Origin: JAGVSR01 sp963778225
GTDB lineage: Bacteria; Pseudomonadota; Alphaproteobacteria; Rhizobiales; Hyphomicrobiaceae
Direction of reading: 5' to 3'
Assembly: GCA_963778225.1 (NCBI GenBank)
Contig: CAVZTR010000010.1
Span: 186,001 to 250,000, forward strand
DNA length: 64,000 bases
The notes under the pieces are model-generated. The model saw nothing but the letters and a program-made list of their open reading frames with translations. It did not search any database and had not been told where the DNA came from. The translations under genes and the position numbers were made by a program. Each line of letters starts with the position of its first letter. Positions within the stretch are counted from its first letter, which is position 1. Shown here piece after piece: positions 18,130 through 26,388 of the stretch.

Positions 18130-18480
18130 GATAGCAAGAACCGCGTATGAAGCCCAAGCCTTCGCGGCGATGAGGAGATTGTCGTACAGAAAATCGGCAG
18201 GATAAGTGGCATTGGCATAGATGCCGCCGACCTTTGCTGCTGCCACGAAAACGGCCTCTGGCCGCACCTGCAGGAAAAAAGCATCGACTTGGGTCTTGGC
18301 GAACGAGATCCAAGTCACTCCGGTTTGCCGTGATCACCGTGCAGCCTTCACGGTCGAGCCGTCGCACGATTGCAGATCCGCCATGAGATGTTCCAACCAG
18401 TTTTTGCGAAGGCCAGTTCTACAAACTCTGAGGGTGACACATAGCCCCCCGCCGGCCCGAAAAGTCGCGGTCCCGGTCCC
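18130..18480 (-). pseudogene. Remnant of gmd-fcl (GDP-L-fucose pathway) with internal deletion
   Basis: Reading on the minus strand, about 18450-18385 encodes SPSEFVELAFAKTGWNISW, like the C-terminal part of GDP-mannose 4,6-dehydratase. It then passes into GGSAIVRRLDREGCTVI and, after one extra C (GACCCAAG, about 18287), VAAAKVGGIYANATYPADFL, the N-terminal part of GDP-L-fucose synthase. The middle of each gene is missing and neither could work. The gmd part is less certain than the fcl part. It lies between the membrane-protein gene and the ELM1 gene, same strand, suggesting deletion within a former polysaccharide cluster. Confidence 0.72.
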
Positions 18481-18487
18481 GTTGCAA

Positions 18488-19126
18488 TCAGTGACCAGCC
18501 GCAAAGGCGGACGAGCTTTCCAGAGTTCGATGATAGTAATGGCTGAGGGCGACAATGATCATGAGGGGAAGAAGAAGCTCAATCGATTCCTCTATGATTT
18601 GGGCGATGGCGATCGCCTGATCGGAGAGGTCGATGCCCACATAGCTCGCCTTACGTCGCGGGCCATCGATGAGCTTGGAAAAACCGATCGCCATGAGCGC
18701 GACGATGGCCGCCAGTCCGATCGGCGTCCATTCCTTGACTTCGACGGCAAAACTTTTGCCGTACGTCTTGACGACCATGAACACCACGAAGAAAAAGCCG
18801 CCGAGGAGAGCGAAAGCATAGAGAGCCTGTAGCAGTTGCAAATCCGGAGCGAGGTAGAAATCAAGCTTCGTAATTTTTCCGCTAGTAAAGCGTGCGTCGA
18901 AGTCCAGTTCGCGCATCATGAAAACAACGACGAGCCAGAAAATCCACTTCGCTTTCTGGTACAGTCCGCGAAACACGATGTATCCCAACGCAGCAGCGTA
19001 GCAGGCAACCGTCGCCCACTCGATCGGGCCACTTTCGCTTGCGAGGAACGATCGCACCTCCGCTGGGGCCAATGCGCTGATCGCGATCGTGGCCAGGACG
19101 AGCGCGATCACGTAACCAATCTTCAT
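18488..19126 (-). CDS. Hypothetical integral membrane protein
   Basis: 212 aa with about five or six hydrophobic segments (residues 3-20, 36-55, 63-75, 100-122, 136-153, 187-202). A charged stretch (RELDFDARFTSGKITKLDFY) follows the third segment. I recognise no family. Its position upstream of the gmd/fcl remnant and the ELM1 gene on the same strand, and opposite an MsbA-like exporter, suggests an envelope or polysaccharide function, but this is inference from neighbours only. Confidence 0.75.
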   Translation of the reverse strand: MKIGYVIALVLATIAISALAPAEVRSFLASESGPIEWATVACYAAALGYIVFRGLYQKAKWIFWLVVVFMMRELDFDARFTSGKITKLDFYLAPDLQLLQALYAFALLGGFFFVVFMVVKTYGKSFAVEVKEWTPIGLAAIVALMAIGFSKLIDGPRRKASYVGIDLSDQAIAIAQIIEESIELLLPLMIIVALSHYYHRTLESSSAFAAGH

Positions 19127-19502
19127 TTTGTGGCAGACCTTGTCTTATCACAATGGTCGCGCGACACGGCGCGGGCCAGACGACGTTGGTACGGCGTCTT
19201 GCGATCGCACACAATGCGGACGTCATGAGATGATGCCAGATGAGGCGCCAACCTGCGACCTTCCGTTTCTTTCCCCATCAGTAGAGCGCGTTAAGCCGTC
19301 ACGGCTTACATAATCACATTTAGCCCTTCTTGCGGGTGTCATGGCAGTCGTCGGCCATGCTGCGCCGGAGGACGAAAAAAGGAAGCCGTTGAAGGATGGC
19401 ATACTTGCCCTCAAGCGTCTCCTATGCCGATATGCAACCCGCTCTGGCTGGCACAGCGACTCGCCGGCGCGCACCGCAAGACGAGACTAAGTAAGGGAAT
19501 CA
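19127..19502. other. Divergent intergenic region with a perfect palindrome
   Basis: 376 nt between the minus-strand membrane protein and the plus-strand exporter gene. It holds a perfect 17-bp palindrome TAAGCCGT-C-ACGGCTTA (19292-19308), a candidate operator or transcript hairpin. No convincing ORF. A weak AAGGGA ribosome site lies just before the exporter ATG at 19503. Confidence 0.5.
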
Positions 19503-21257
19503 ATGAAAGGGGCTAAGTCGACTTCCTACCTCTGGCCAGTCATGAAGCGTGTGCTCGCCGAAAGCGGCCGCCGCTATTGGTCCCGCTATGCCCTGGCGAT
19601 CGCCTTGATGTCTGTTGCCGGCGGCTGCACTGCGCTGGCTGCCTGGATCATGAAGGATGTCATCAACGAGATCTTCGTGGCACGCGACCGTGCGGCCATG
19701 ATGTTGATCCCCCTCGCGATCGTCGGGTTGTTCCTACTGCGGGGCATCTCGATGTATCTGGGCGAGATCACTTTGAGCCGCGTAGGCAACAGGATCGTCG
19801 CTGAGACGCAAGCGAGACTATATCGACATATTCTTCGGCAGGATTCCGCATTCTTCAAGATCTATCCCTCCGGCGACATCCTCACGCGGATAACCAGCAA
19901 CGCGGCATCCATGCGGGACATGTTGAACCAGATCACGCTCAGTCTGGGTCGCGATCTCATCACGCTGATCGCGCTACTCGCGGTGATGCTAAGCCAAGAC
20001 ATAACCATGTCGATCATGGTTTTTGCGGTTGGCCCGATTGCCTTCCTGGCGCTGCGAACGCTCACGCAGAAAATTCAAGGCATCGCTCGCAAGACCTACA
20101 CGACAAGCGCCGAAGGGATCTCCACTGTTCGTGATACCGTGCAGGGCATTGAGACCGTCAAATCCTACCAATTAGAGGAACATCTCGAAAAAAAGCTGGG
20201 CGTTACGATTGAGACGCAGCGGCGCACGAATAACCGCATGGCCGCCATACAGGCCAGCATTGCCCCGCTGATCGAAATTTTCGCCGGTGCGGCCGTTGCG
20301 GGGGTAATTTTTTACACAGGCTGGCGTTTGACGGAGGAGGGCACACCACCGGGATCGTTCTTCGCCTTTGTGACGGCCCTATTGATGGCCGCAGAACCAG
20401 CCCGCCGCTTGGCGCGTGTTCAGGGCCAGCTTGTCGCCAGTTCGACGGGCGTTCGCATGCTGTATGAGATCATCGACCTTCCAAGCCCCGAAGCGGAAGT
20501 TCCGGGGCGGCCGTTGCTGCAGATTACTTCGGGCGAAGTCTCGTTCAAGAACGTCACCTTCAAATATATCGATGAACTCGATGTTCTTCGCGGCATCACG
20601 TTCACCGCGCCCGGGGGCAAAACAACAGCGCTCGTCGGCCTTTCCGGCAGCGGTAAATCGACGACGCTCAGCTTGCTGGAGCGCTTCTGGACACCGGCTT
20701 CCGGATCGATCGAGATCGACGGCCAGAATATCCAGGACGTTTCGCTCAGCAGTCTCCGCCGCAATATCGCGTTCGTCAGCCAGAACACCTTCTTGTTTCA
20801 GGGCACGATCAAGGAAAACCTCGTCGCGGGCACGCCCGATCGGTCCATGGAAGACATCGTCGAAGCCGCGCAATCGGCACAGATCCACGACTTCATTGCC
20901 AGCCTGCCTCAAGGCTACGACACGCCCGTTGGTGAATTGGGCTCCAGTCTGTCGGGTGGCCAGCGACAGCGGCTCTCCATTGCTCGTGCATTTCTGAAAG
21001 ACGCCCCGATTCTGCTTCTCGACGAGCCGACTTCTGCTTTGGACAGTGAAACCGAGTTGGCGCTGCGCCAATCGCTGGACAAGCTTGCCAACGGCCGCAC
21101 GACGATTGTCATCGCACACCGTCTGGCGACAGTCGTCGGGGCTGACCAGATCCTGGTGCTCGAGAATGGTCGAATCGTCGAAAAAGGCACCCACCGCGAC
21201 CTGATCGGCACCGGCGCAACTTACGCCCGCATTTACGATCTTCAGAAACTCCATTAG
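19503..21257 (+). CDS. MsbA-like ABC exporter (permease-ATPase fusion)
   Basis: 584 aa half-transporter. The N-terminal membrane domain (about residues 20-330) has six predicted helices; the nucleotide-binding domain shows Walker A GLSGSGKSTTL (near 381), Q-loop FVSQNTFLF, signature LSGGQRQRLS, Walker B ILLLDEPTSALD and the H-loop IAHRLAT. The subfamily resembles MsbA/lipid flippases; location beside an ELM1-type gene and remnants of polysaccharide genes fits lipid A or glycolipid export. It may also be a multidrug exporter. Functions as a homodimer by family knowledge. Confidence 0.88.
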   Translation: MKGAKSTSYLWPVMKRVLAESGRRYWSRYALAIALMSVAGGCTALAAWIMKDVINEIFVARDRAAMMLIPLAIVGLFLLRGISMYLGEITLSRVGNRIVAETQARLYRHILRQDSAFFKIYPSGDILTRITSNAASMRDMLNQITLSLGRDLITLIALLAVMLSQDITMSIMVFAVGPIAFLALRTLTQKIQGIARKTYTTSAEGISTVRDTVQGIETVKSYQLEEHLEKKLGVTIETQRRTNNRMAAIQASIAPLIEIFAGAAVAGVIFYTGWRLTEEGTPPGSFFAFVTALLMAAEPARRLARVQGQLVASSTGVRMLYEIIDLPSPEAEVPGRPLLQITSGEVSFKNVTFKYIDELDVLRGITFTAPGGKTTALVGLSGSGKSTTLSLLERFWTPASGSIEIDGQNIQDVSLSSLRRNIAFVSQNTFLFQGTIKENLVAGTPDRSMEDIVEAAQSAQIHDFIASLPQGYDTPVGELGSSLSGGQRQRLSIARAFLKDAPILLLDEPTSALDSETELALRQSLDKLANGRTTIVIAHRLATVVGADQILVLENGRIVEKGTHRDLIGTGATYARIYDLQKLH

Positions 21258-21324
21258 ATGGTCGTCCGCTCCCTACCGTGCTTGCGAAGTTCAATGCAAA
21301 GTGATGTACAAGGGGCGCCCCTAC

Positions 21325-21400
21325 GGGCTCGTAGCTCAACGGTTAGAGCTGGCGGCTCATAACCGCCTGGTTCCAGGTTCGAGTCCTGGCGGGCCCACCA
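21325..21400 (+). tRNA. tRNA with anticodon CAT (Met or Ile2)
   Basis: 76 nt with encoded CCA. Acceptor stem GGGCTCG/CGGGCCC, D stem GCTC/GAGC, anticodon stem GGCGG/CCGCC enclosing loop CTCATAA (anticodon CAT), T stem CCAGG/CCTGG with TTCGAGT. G1-C72 pairs, so it is not an initiator tRNA. The short D-loop (AACGGTTA) resembles tRNA-Ile2, whose C34 becomes lysidine, as much as elongator tRNA-Met; sequence alone by eye does not decide between them. Confidence 0.93.
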
Positions 21401-21525
21401 CCATTGTCCCAATTGCCGGTCAGCCGCAGCGTCGATGGCCGGAGGTCATGATGTTGCCCGGAAGGGCGGCAAAGTGACAGACACGCCGGGACCGCCTCAG
21501 GCCCGCGAGAGGAAAAGAACCCGTT

Positions 21526-22242
21526 ATGGCTACCCGCTGGCACCCCCTGCATCTCGTGTTGTCCGCCCTTCTGTGCTGGGCCACTCTAAGCTTGCCCGCC
21601 GCCGCCGAGGATAACCGCATGGAGCGCACGATCACCGTCTCTGCAACAGGGACCGCGACCGCAATACCGGACCGGGCGCGGATAGCGACGGGTGTCGTCA
21701 CTGAGGCCGCAACGGCCCGTGAGGCACTGTCGGCGAACAACGGCGCGATGCAGAAGCTGATTGCCGGTCTGAAGGAGAGCGGCGTCGAAGCACAGGACAT
21801 CCAGACCGCGGGCCTCAATCTCAACCCGCGCTACACCAGCCCACGCGATAACCAGCCCCCTGTCATCGACGGTTATCAGGCCTCCAACACGGTCGAAGTC
21901 CATGTGCGCGATCTCACCAAGCTGGGTGAGGTGCTGGATCAGCTCGTCACGCTAGGCGCTAACCAGATGAATGGCATCACGTTCGAGGTAAGCGCTGCCG
22001 AGACACTGCGCGATACAGCGCGCAAGGATGCGATCGCCAATGCGCGCCGCCGGGCTGAACTCTATGCCGCCGCGGCAGGCGCAAAGGTCGGCAAGGTTAT
22101 CGCCATTGCAGAAGGCAACGAAAGCGCCCCGCCGCCCTACTTCAAAGCCGGACGCGCCGCCGCCATGAGTGCTTCCGTTCCCATCGAGCGGGGCAGCCAA
22201 GCGCTCGAAGCCAACGTCACGGTAACCTGGGAATTGGAATAG
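21526..22242 (+). CDS. SIMPL-domain periplasmic protein (DUF541)
   Basis: 238 aa. Signal peptide (about residues 1-27, ending PAAA) then the SIMPL/DUF541 domain: ITVSATGTATAIPDRARI, NNGAMQKLIAGLKESGVEAQDIQT, NLNPRYTS, GYQASNTVEVHVRDL, and ARKDAIANARRRAELYA, all typical. Members form periplasmic oligomers with poorly defined roles in stress or surface functions. It lies after the tRNA gene and runs convergent to the nitrilase with only 9 nt between stops. Confidence 0.88.
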   Translation: MATRWHPLHLVLSALLCWATLSLPAAAEDNRMERTITVSATGTATAIPDRARIATGVVTEAATAREALSANNGAMQKLIAGLKESGVEAQDIQTAGLNLNPRYTSPRDNQPPVIDGYQASNTVEVHVRDLTKLGEVLDQLVTLGANQMNGITFEVSAAETLRDTARKDAIANARRRAELYAAAAGAKVGKVIAIAEGNESAPPPYFKAGRAAAMSASVPIERGSQALEANVTVTWELE

Positions 22243-22251
22243 AGGATAACG

Positions 22252-23163
22252 TCAGATCAGCGACACGGTCTCGACCGACTGCACGAGCGGCGCTGCGCCA
22301 GGTTGCGTGCTCCAGTCGGCGTAGTTGCGCATCTCGCCCGTCTGCCGCACACGCCGCAGGCGCTCCAGGTCGATCGCAGCCGTCACCCATTGCGGCTGAC
22401 TAAGCGGACCTTCGGCAAGCACGCCGGTATCCGACACGCCATGTTCGGACGGCACATAAATGCCAGCCGAACCTTCGTTGCGGTCCACTGCAGGCGACCA
22501 CAGCGCATCACCCACGGTCGGGCTTTGCACGGTTGCGATCGTATTTTCCAGTGCGCGGGCCATCGATCCCGTGCGCACGCGGTGGAAGCCCGAAACCCGC
22601 TCCGTGCATGACGGCACGAGGACGACCTCCGCGCCCGCTTCCGCCAGCGCACGCGCCAGCAGCGGAAACTCGCTGTCGTAGCAGATGAGCACGGCGATCT
22701 TGCCGAGCGCGGTATCGAACACGCGCAACGGGGCGCCGCCCGAAATACCCCAGTCGCGCTCGAACGGGGTCATGACGATCTTTTCCTGCTCGCCGACGAG
22801 CCCGCCGGGCGTGACGAGCTGCGCCGCGTTGACGAACCGCCCGTCGGATTTCAGCACCGGACCCGAACCGACGAGGATGTGGACGTTGTGCGTCTTGGCG
22901 AGGTCCAGGTGCAACTGCACGCGCGATGCGGCGAGTTCCGCCACCGTGTGCAGCGTCTTTTGCAGGTCCGAATAAACCTCCGGCCCGAAGCAAGCGGCCT
23001 GCTCGATCGCGGCATACTCCGGAAACACGAGCAGCTCCGCCCCGGTCGCGGCGCCCTTGGCGACCCAGTCGCTGATCTTGTCCTCCCAATCTTCGAGAGA
23101 GGCAGGCTGCCCGATCGGATACTGCGCGCTGGCGACGGTGAGGGGAGGGCGGGCCAAGGTCAA
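22252..23163 (-). CDS. Carbon-nitrogen hydrolase (nitrilase superfamily)
   Basis: 303 aa. The catalytic triad is visible: glutamate in LLVFPEYAAIE (near residue 50), lysine in GGLVGEQEKIVMTPFE (near 135), cysteine in IAVLICYDSEFPLLARAL (near 170). Substrate not predictable; amidase activity is more common than nitrilase in this type. Its ATG overlaps the stop of the upstream GNAT gene (ATGA), so they are translationally coupled, followed in the series by an NTF2-like gene. Confidence 0.88.
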   Translation of the reverse strand: MTLARPPLTVASAQYPIGQPASLEDWEDKISDWVAKGAATGAELLVFPEYAAIEQAACFGPEVYSDLQKTLHTVAELAASRVQLHLDLAKTHNVHILVGSGPVLKSDGRFVNAAQLVTPGGLVGEQEKIVMTPFERDWGISGGAPLRVFDTALGKIAVLICYDSEFPLLARALAEAGAEVVLVPSCTERVSGFHRVRTGSMARALENTIATVQSPTVGDALWSPAVDRNEGSAGIYVPSEHGVSDTGVLAEGPLSQPQWVTAAIDLERLRRVRQTGEMRNYADWSTQPGAAPLVQSVETVSLI

Positions 23164-23756
23164 AGCGCCTTCATCCAGAATTGCATGCGATGCGTGGTCT
23201 CGTCCGGCTGGTCGACGTCCTTCCAGTCGTACGTCGCAAAAACGTCGACCGGCTCGTATCCGCGCTTTCTCCAGAACGGATCCAGCGGCGCGTAATCCGC
23301 AGGCTTCAGCGGATGGTCGTCTGGTCTCACAACGCGGCAGAATGTGGAGTGCGTGAACCCGCCAAGCGCTTTCGCCTGCGCTTCGCGACCGTCGAAGAAG
23401 GCATGTCCCAACCCATAGCCGCGATGGCTCTTCAAAAGCACGCTCTCGCCGCAGTAGAAGATCTTGGAGATGTCGAAGCCCGCGGCGCGGAACGGTTCGC
23501 CGAATTCATCCGCGTGCTCGATCATCGGCGCGCCGGTCGAGGCGCCAACCATCTCGGCCCCGTCGTAGGCGGCGATGACGACCGCACCCTTCGCAGCGGC
23601 AAAGGTCGCGAGATACTTTTCTTCGTAGTCCAGCGTGCCGTCGTAGAGATAAGGCCAGTCGCGGAAGACGACGATGCGCAGCCGCGCAAGATCGGGAAGG
23701 ATGGGGAGGATGTCCGCACCCGTCAGCGACCTCACGTCGAGCGTCTTCTTCGCCAT
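23160..23756 (-). CDS. GNAT family N-acetyltransferase
   Basis: 198 aa. Pattern of the acetyl-CoA fold: VVIAAYDGAEMVGASTGAP for strands 2-4, FYCGESVLLKSHRGYGLGH for the binding loop (R/Q-x-x-G-x-G/A, here RGYGLG), and a C-terminal FWRKRGYEPVDVF. Middle gene of a three-gene minus-strand operon (NTF2-like, GNAT, nitrilase). Substrate unknown; coupling to the nitrilase suggests action on an amine or amide metabolite. Confidence 0.85.
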   Translation of the reverse strand: MAKKTLDVRSLTGADILPILPDLARLRIVVFRDWPYLYDGTLDYEEKYLATFAAAKGAVVIAAYDGAEMVGASTGAPMIEHADEFGEPFRAAGFDISKIFYCGESVLLKSHRGYGLGHAFFDGREAQAKALGGFTHSTFCRVVRPDDHPLKPADYAPLDPFWRKRGYEPVDVFATYDWKDVDQPDETTHRMQFWMKAL

Positions 23757-23780
23757 CCCCGTCTCCCGTCAGTGGACGCG

Positions 23781-24215
23781 TCAGCCCACGACCTGCGTGA
23801 TCCAGTCCGTCAGGTTGTAATATGTGGTGACGCGCGCGATCTTGCCATCGCGGATGGCAAAGAACGTCCCCGCCGGCAGCACGTACGTCTGGCCGGTGGC
23901 AGGAGGCAGACCCTCGTCCGTGTTCTTATAGATGCCGTGCACGTTGAACTCGGCCGCGGCCCGCGTGCCGTCCTTGGAGACCATGACCACGATGTCTTTG
24001 AGTTCTTCCTTGTAGTTGTGGTCCATGCGCGCGTTGAAGGCGCGGAACTTCTCTTTGCCCTCGCGACGCTCGCCCTGGTTCACGTCGTGGATGACGTCCT
24101 CCGTCAGGAAATCGAGCATCGCGTCGGTTTTGCCAGCGTTGAAGGCCGCGTAGTAATCGCGGATCAGGGCGGCGGTCTTGGTGCGGGCGGCGCTTTCGGC
24201 GGCGGTCTCAGACAT
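23781..24215 (-). CDS. SnoaL/NTF2-like ketosteroid isomerase-related protein
   Basis: 144 aa single cone-shaped NTF2-fold domain: IRDYYAAFNAGKTDAMLDFL, EDVIHDVNQGERREGKEKF, and AGTFFAIRDGKIARVTTYYN, which match the ketosteroid isomerase-related group. These may be enzymes or small-ligand binders; no catalytic claim is made. First gene of the series with the GNAT and nitrilase genes, 24 nt before the GNAT start. Confidence 0.83.
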   Translation of the reverse strand: MSETAAESAARTKTAALIRDYYAAFNAGKTDAMLDFLTEDVIHDVNQGERREGKEKFRAFNARMDHNYKEELKDIVVMVSKDGTRAAAEFNVHGIYKNTDEGLPPATGQTYVLPAGTFFAIRDGKIARVTTYYNLTDWITQVVG

Positions 24216-24440
24216 GGGGTCTCCCCGAGGTTGAAGGGCTCAAATCTGGGGCCTGATTAACAGGTTCGCTTCCCGAGACAAGGCCTGCCGCTGCGGCCGG
24301 TGAACGCGGCGATTTCGCGGCTCTGAGCGGCGGCCAGGACGAACCGTCGGTCACCGGGCTGCATTGTATTGATCTGCGTCACAGGCCGAACCGCGCTGAG
24401 GGCGTTTACTCTTCCAAAAACACCTCGAAGGGAGAAGAGA

Positions 24441-24890
24441 ATGAAAATCAAATCCGGGATGTGGATAGTCGTGGCGGACGGTGCCCGCGGGCTTGTGCTC
24501 GTGAACGAAGGCGATGCCATCGAGCCATCGCTGAAGGTCATCCGCGTCTATGAGCAGGACAATCCCAAAACAAGCGAACAGGGCCGCGACAAGCCTCCCC
24601 GGTCGTTCCAGTCCTTCAGCGACCACAGGTCTGCAATGGCCGCTCCCGATCTACACCGTCGCGCCGAAGACCGCTTCGTTGAACAGATCGTCGCCGACCT
24701 GGCCAAGGACTCCGAGGCCGGAGCCTTCGACGATCTCGTCATCGTCGCGCCTCCGGTCGCGTTGGGCGAAATGCGCAAGGCGGCGAACGGCCAGCTGGCG
24801 AAGAAGATTGTCGCCACGCTCGACAAGGATCTCACTGCCCATACCGTGCCCGACATCACCGCCGCGGTGGCGAAGGCTCTCGAGGGCTGA
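24441..24890 (+). CDS. Host-attachment family protein
   Basis: 149 aa from ATG 24441, preceded by GAAGGGAGAAGAG. Opens with MWIVVADGARGLVLVNEG and contains SDHRSAMAAPDLHRRAEDRF and FDDLVIVAPPVALGEMRKA, the pattern of proteins named after Agrobacterium attachment genes (eRF1-like fold). No signal peptide, so probably cytoplasmic; the attachment role is indirect or uncertain. A weak 7-bp hairpin (AGCGACG/CGTCGTT, 24928-24949) lies after the stop. Confidence 0.85.
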   Translation: MKIKSGMWIVVADGARGLVLVNEGDAIEPSLKVIRVYEQDNPKTSEQGRDKPPRSFQSFSDHRSAMAAPDLHRRAEDRFVEQIVADLAKDSEAGAFDDLVIVAPPVALGEMRKAANGQLAKKIVATLDKDLTAHTVPDITAAVAKALEG

Positions 24891-25307
24891 TCGCCTGCGC
24901 GCGTTGAGCGGGCTCTACAAGTCAAAGAGCGACGGAGAATTTCGTCGTTCGCGGCTTTTCAATTCGGCCTCCGCGTCGAGCGAAGGGGGCGGGGCGGCGC
25001 ATGAGCCGCTGAGGTTTGGTAGTGTGGTGCGGCCCGTGGACCGCCCCGCGCAGGATTTCCGGCCTACGATTGACGTTTCAGCGCGTTCTTCGCAGCCTGC
25101 GTTCCAGCAGGTGGCCAATCCGAGCCCCGCCGAGAGAGGATGCGACCCTCCGTCAGCGACACTGCACCCGGCTCCACGTCACAAGACGCCTCTTAAGCAA
25201 CGCCCCCTTCACGGAGCCGGGATGAGGCAAGTGTAGGCGAGGGCGAAAGCGCGGGGATAAGTTCACTGCACCGCCAGTCGCTGCGGCCGGATCAGACCCG
25301 CCCTCCG
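24891..25307. other. Intergenic region, no gene seen
   Basis: 417 nt between convergent genes (host-attachment protein and HAD phosphatase). Contains the weak hairpin at 24928-24949 and nothing else that I can support. Open frames here are short and have no ribosome site. Confidence 0.4.
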
Positions 25308-26294
25308 TTACTTCTTCTCGAACGGGAAGATCACTTTCCAGTCGTTCTTCATGTCGACGACCGTCCATCGGTTCAGGGCCGCTGCGTCAAGCGCCACATC
25401 GAGTTTGCCGAAGGCCGAGTTGCGATCGTAGGCATATTCGCGCTCGGCATCGGTGTGATGAACGATCAGGCCGAAGCGCCGCTGCGGGATGAGCGTGGTC
25501 CATTGCAGCATTTCCAGGTCGCCATCCGAATTCCCGAAAGCAGCGATCGGACGTCGGCCGATGAACTGGTTGATACCGATGGGTTTCCCGCTTTTATCGT
25601 CGATGAAATTGATCTCCGGCAGTCGAAAGAGCCGGGGCAGCCCGTCGCGCATCTCATAAACTGTCTTGATGGATGATCCGATGACCTGCTCAGGAGGCAC
25701 GCCGTAGACGGTATTGGTCCACGGCCGCATGAATTCGACCCCGCCACCCGAAACGATGTAGGTCTTGAACCCGTTTGCCCGCAGATAGGCGAGAAGTTCT
25801 AGCATCGGCTGATAGACCAAGTCGGTGTACGGCTTGTCGAACCTCGGATGACGAGCGGTCGCGAGCCAGCCGGTGACGATGGTGCTGAATTCGTCGGTCG
25901 TCATGCCCGCGTGCGTGGCGGTGACAAGCTCCAGCAGCCCCTTCTGCCCGGTTGCCGCAAGACCCTTGAGATCTCCGTCGAGGACGGCCTTGAAGGGCTG
26001 CGTGTCTTTCCATTCGGGATGAAGCGGAACCATGGCCTTCACGCGGTCGAGCGCAAAGGCCAACTGCGTGTACATGGGTTGCTCGGGCCAAAGCGTGCCG
26101 TCGTTGTCGAACGTTGCGATGCGGTCTTCGGTGGCAACGAAGTCGGGACTGCCGGTTGTCGTCACGGCTTCGACGAATGTGACGATCGACTGCTTAGTTG
26201 GTCCCTCGTTCCAGGACGGCAACGGGTCTGCGGCGGCAACTGCGCTCGTGAATGCGATCAGGTGAAGAAGCGCGAGAGTGAGCCATCGTGTCAT
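25308..26294 (-). CDS. Exported HAD-superfamily phosphatase
   Basis: 328 aa. N-terminal signal peptide (LALLHLIAFTSAVAAA, cleavage near residue 22). HAD motifs: motif I ATFDNDGTLWPEQ (nucleophile Asp near 65), motif II YIVSGGGVEFM, lysine in GSSIKTVYE, and motif IV AAFGNSDGDLEML. A cap region lies between I and II, as in the phosphoserine phosphatase-like class. Exported HAD enzymes usually act on periplasmic phosphate esters. It lies 94 nt downstream of the arylsulfatase gene on the same strand with a terminator between. Confidence 0.86.
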   Translation of the reverse strand: MTRWLTLALLHLIAFTSAVAAADPLPSWNEGPTKQSIVTFVEAVTTTGSPDFVATEDRIATFDNDGTLWPEQPMYTQLAFALDRVKAMVPLHPEWKDTQPFKAVLDGDLKGLAATGQKGLLELVTATHAGMTTDEFSTIVTGWLATARHPRFDKPYTDLVYQPMLELLAYLRANGFKTYIVSGGGVEFMRPWTNTVYGVPPEQVIGSSIKTVYEMRDGLPRLFRLPEINFIDDKSGKPIGINQFIGRRPIAAFGNSDGDLEMLQWTTLIPQRRFGLIVHHTDAEREYAYDRNSAFGKLDVALDAAALNRWTVVDMKNDWKVIFPFEKK

Positions 26295-26352
26295 GCGAGC
26301 GCTCCAAATGCTTTGTGCCGTTGCGGCATAAATCCGGACTTATGAAAAATGA

Positions 26353-26380
26353 AAGCGGGCCAGCTTTCGCCGGCCCGCTT
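26353..26380 (-). terminator. Rho-independent terminator of the arylsulfatase gene
   Basis: Stem AAGCGGGCC/GGCCCGCTT around a short loop, followed on the minus strand by TTTCATTTTT. Lies just after the arylsulfatase stop (26389) and ahead of the HAD gene, so the two may be transcribed separately. Confidence 0.8.
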
Positions 26381-26388
26381 CTTGAGTA

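Noticed and set aside
23181..24260. 359-codon plus frame opposite the GNAT and NTF2-like genes
   Set aside because: Crosses two real genes and has no ribosome site.
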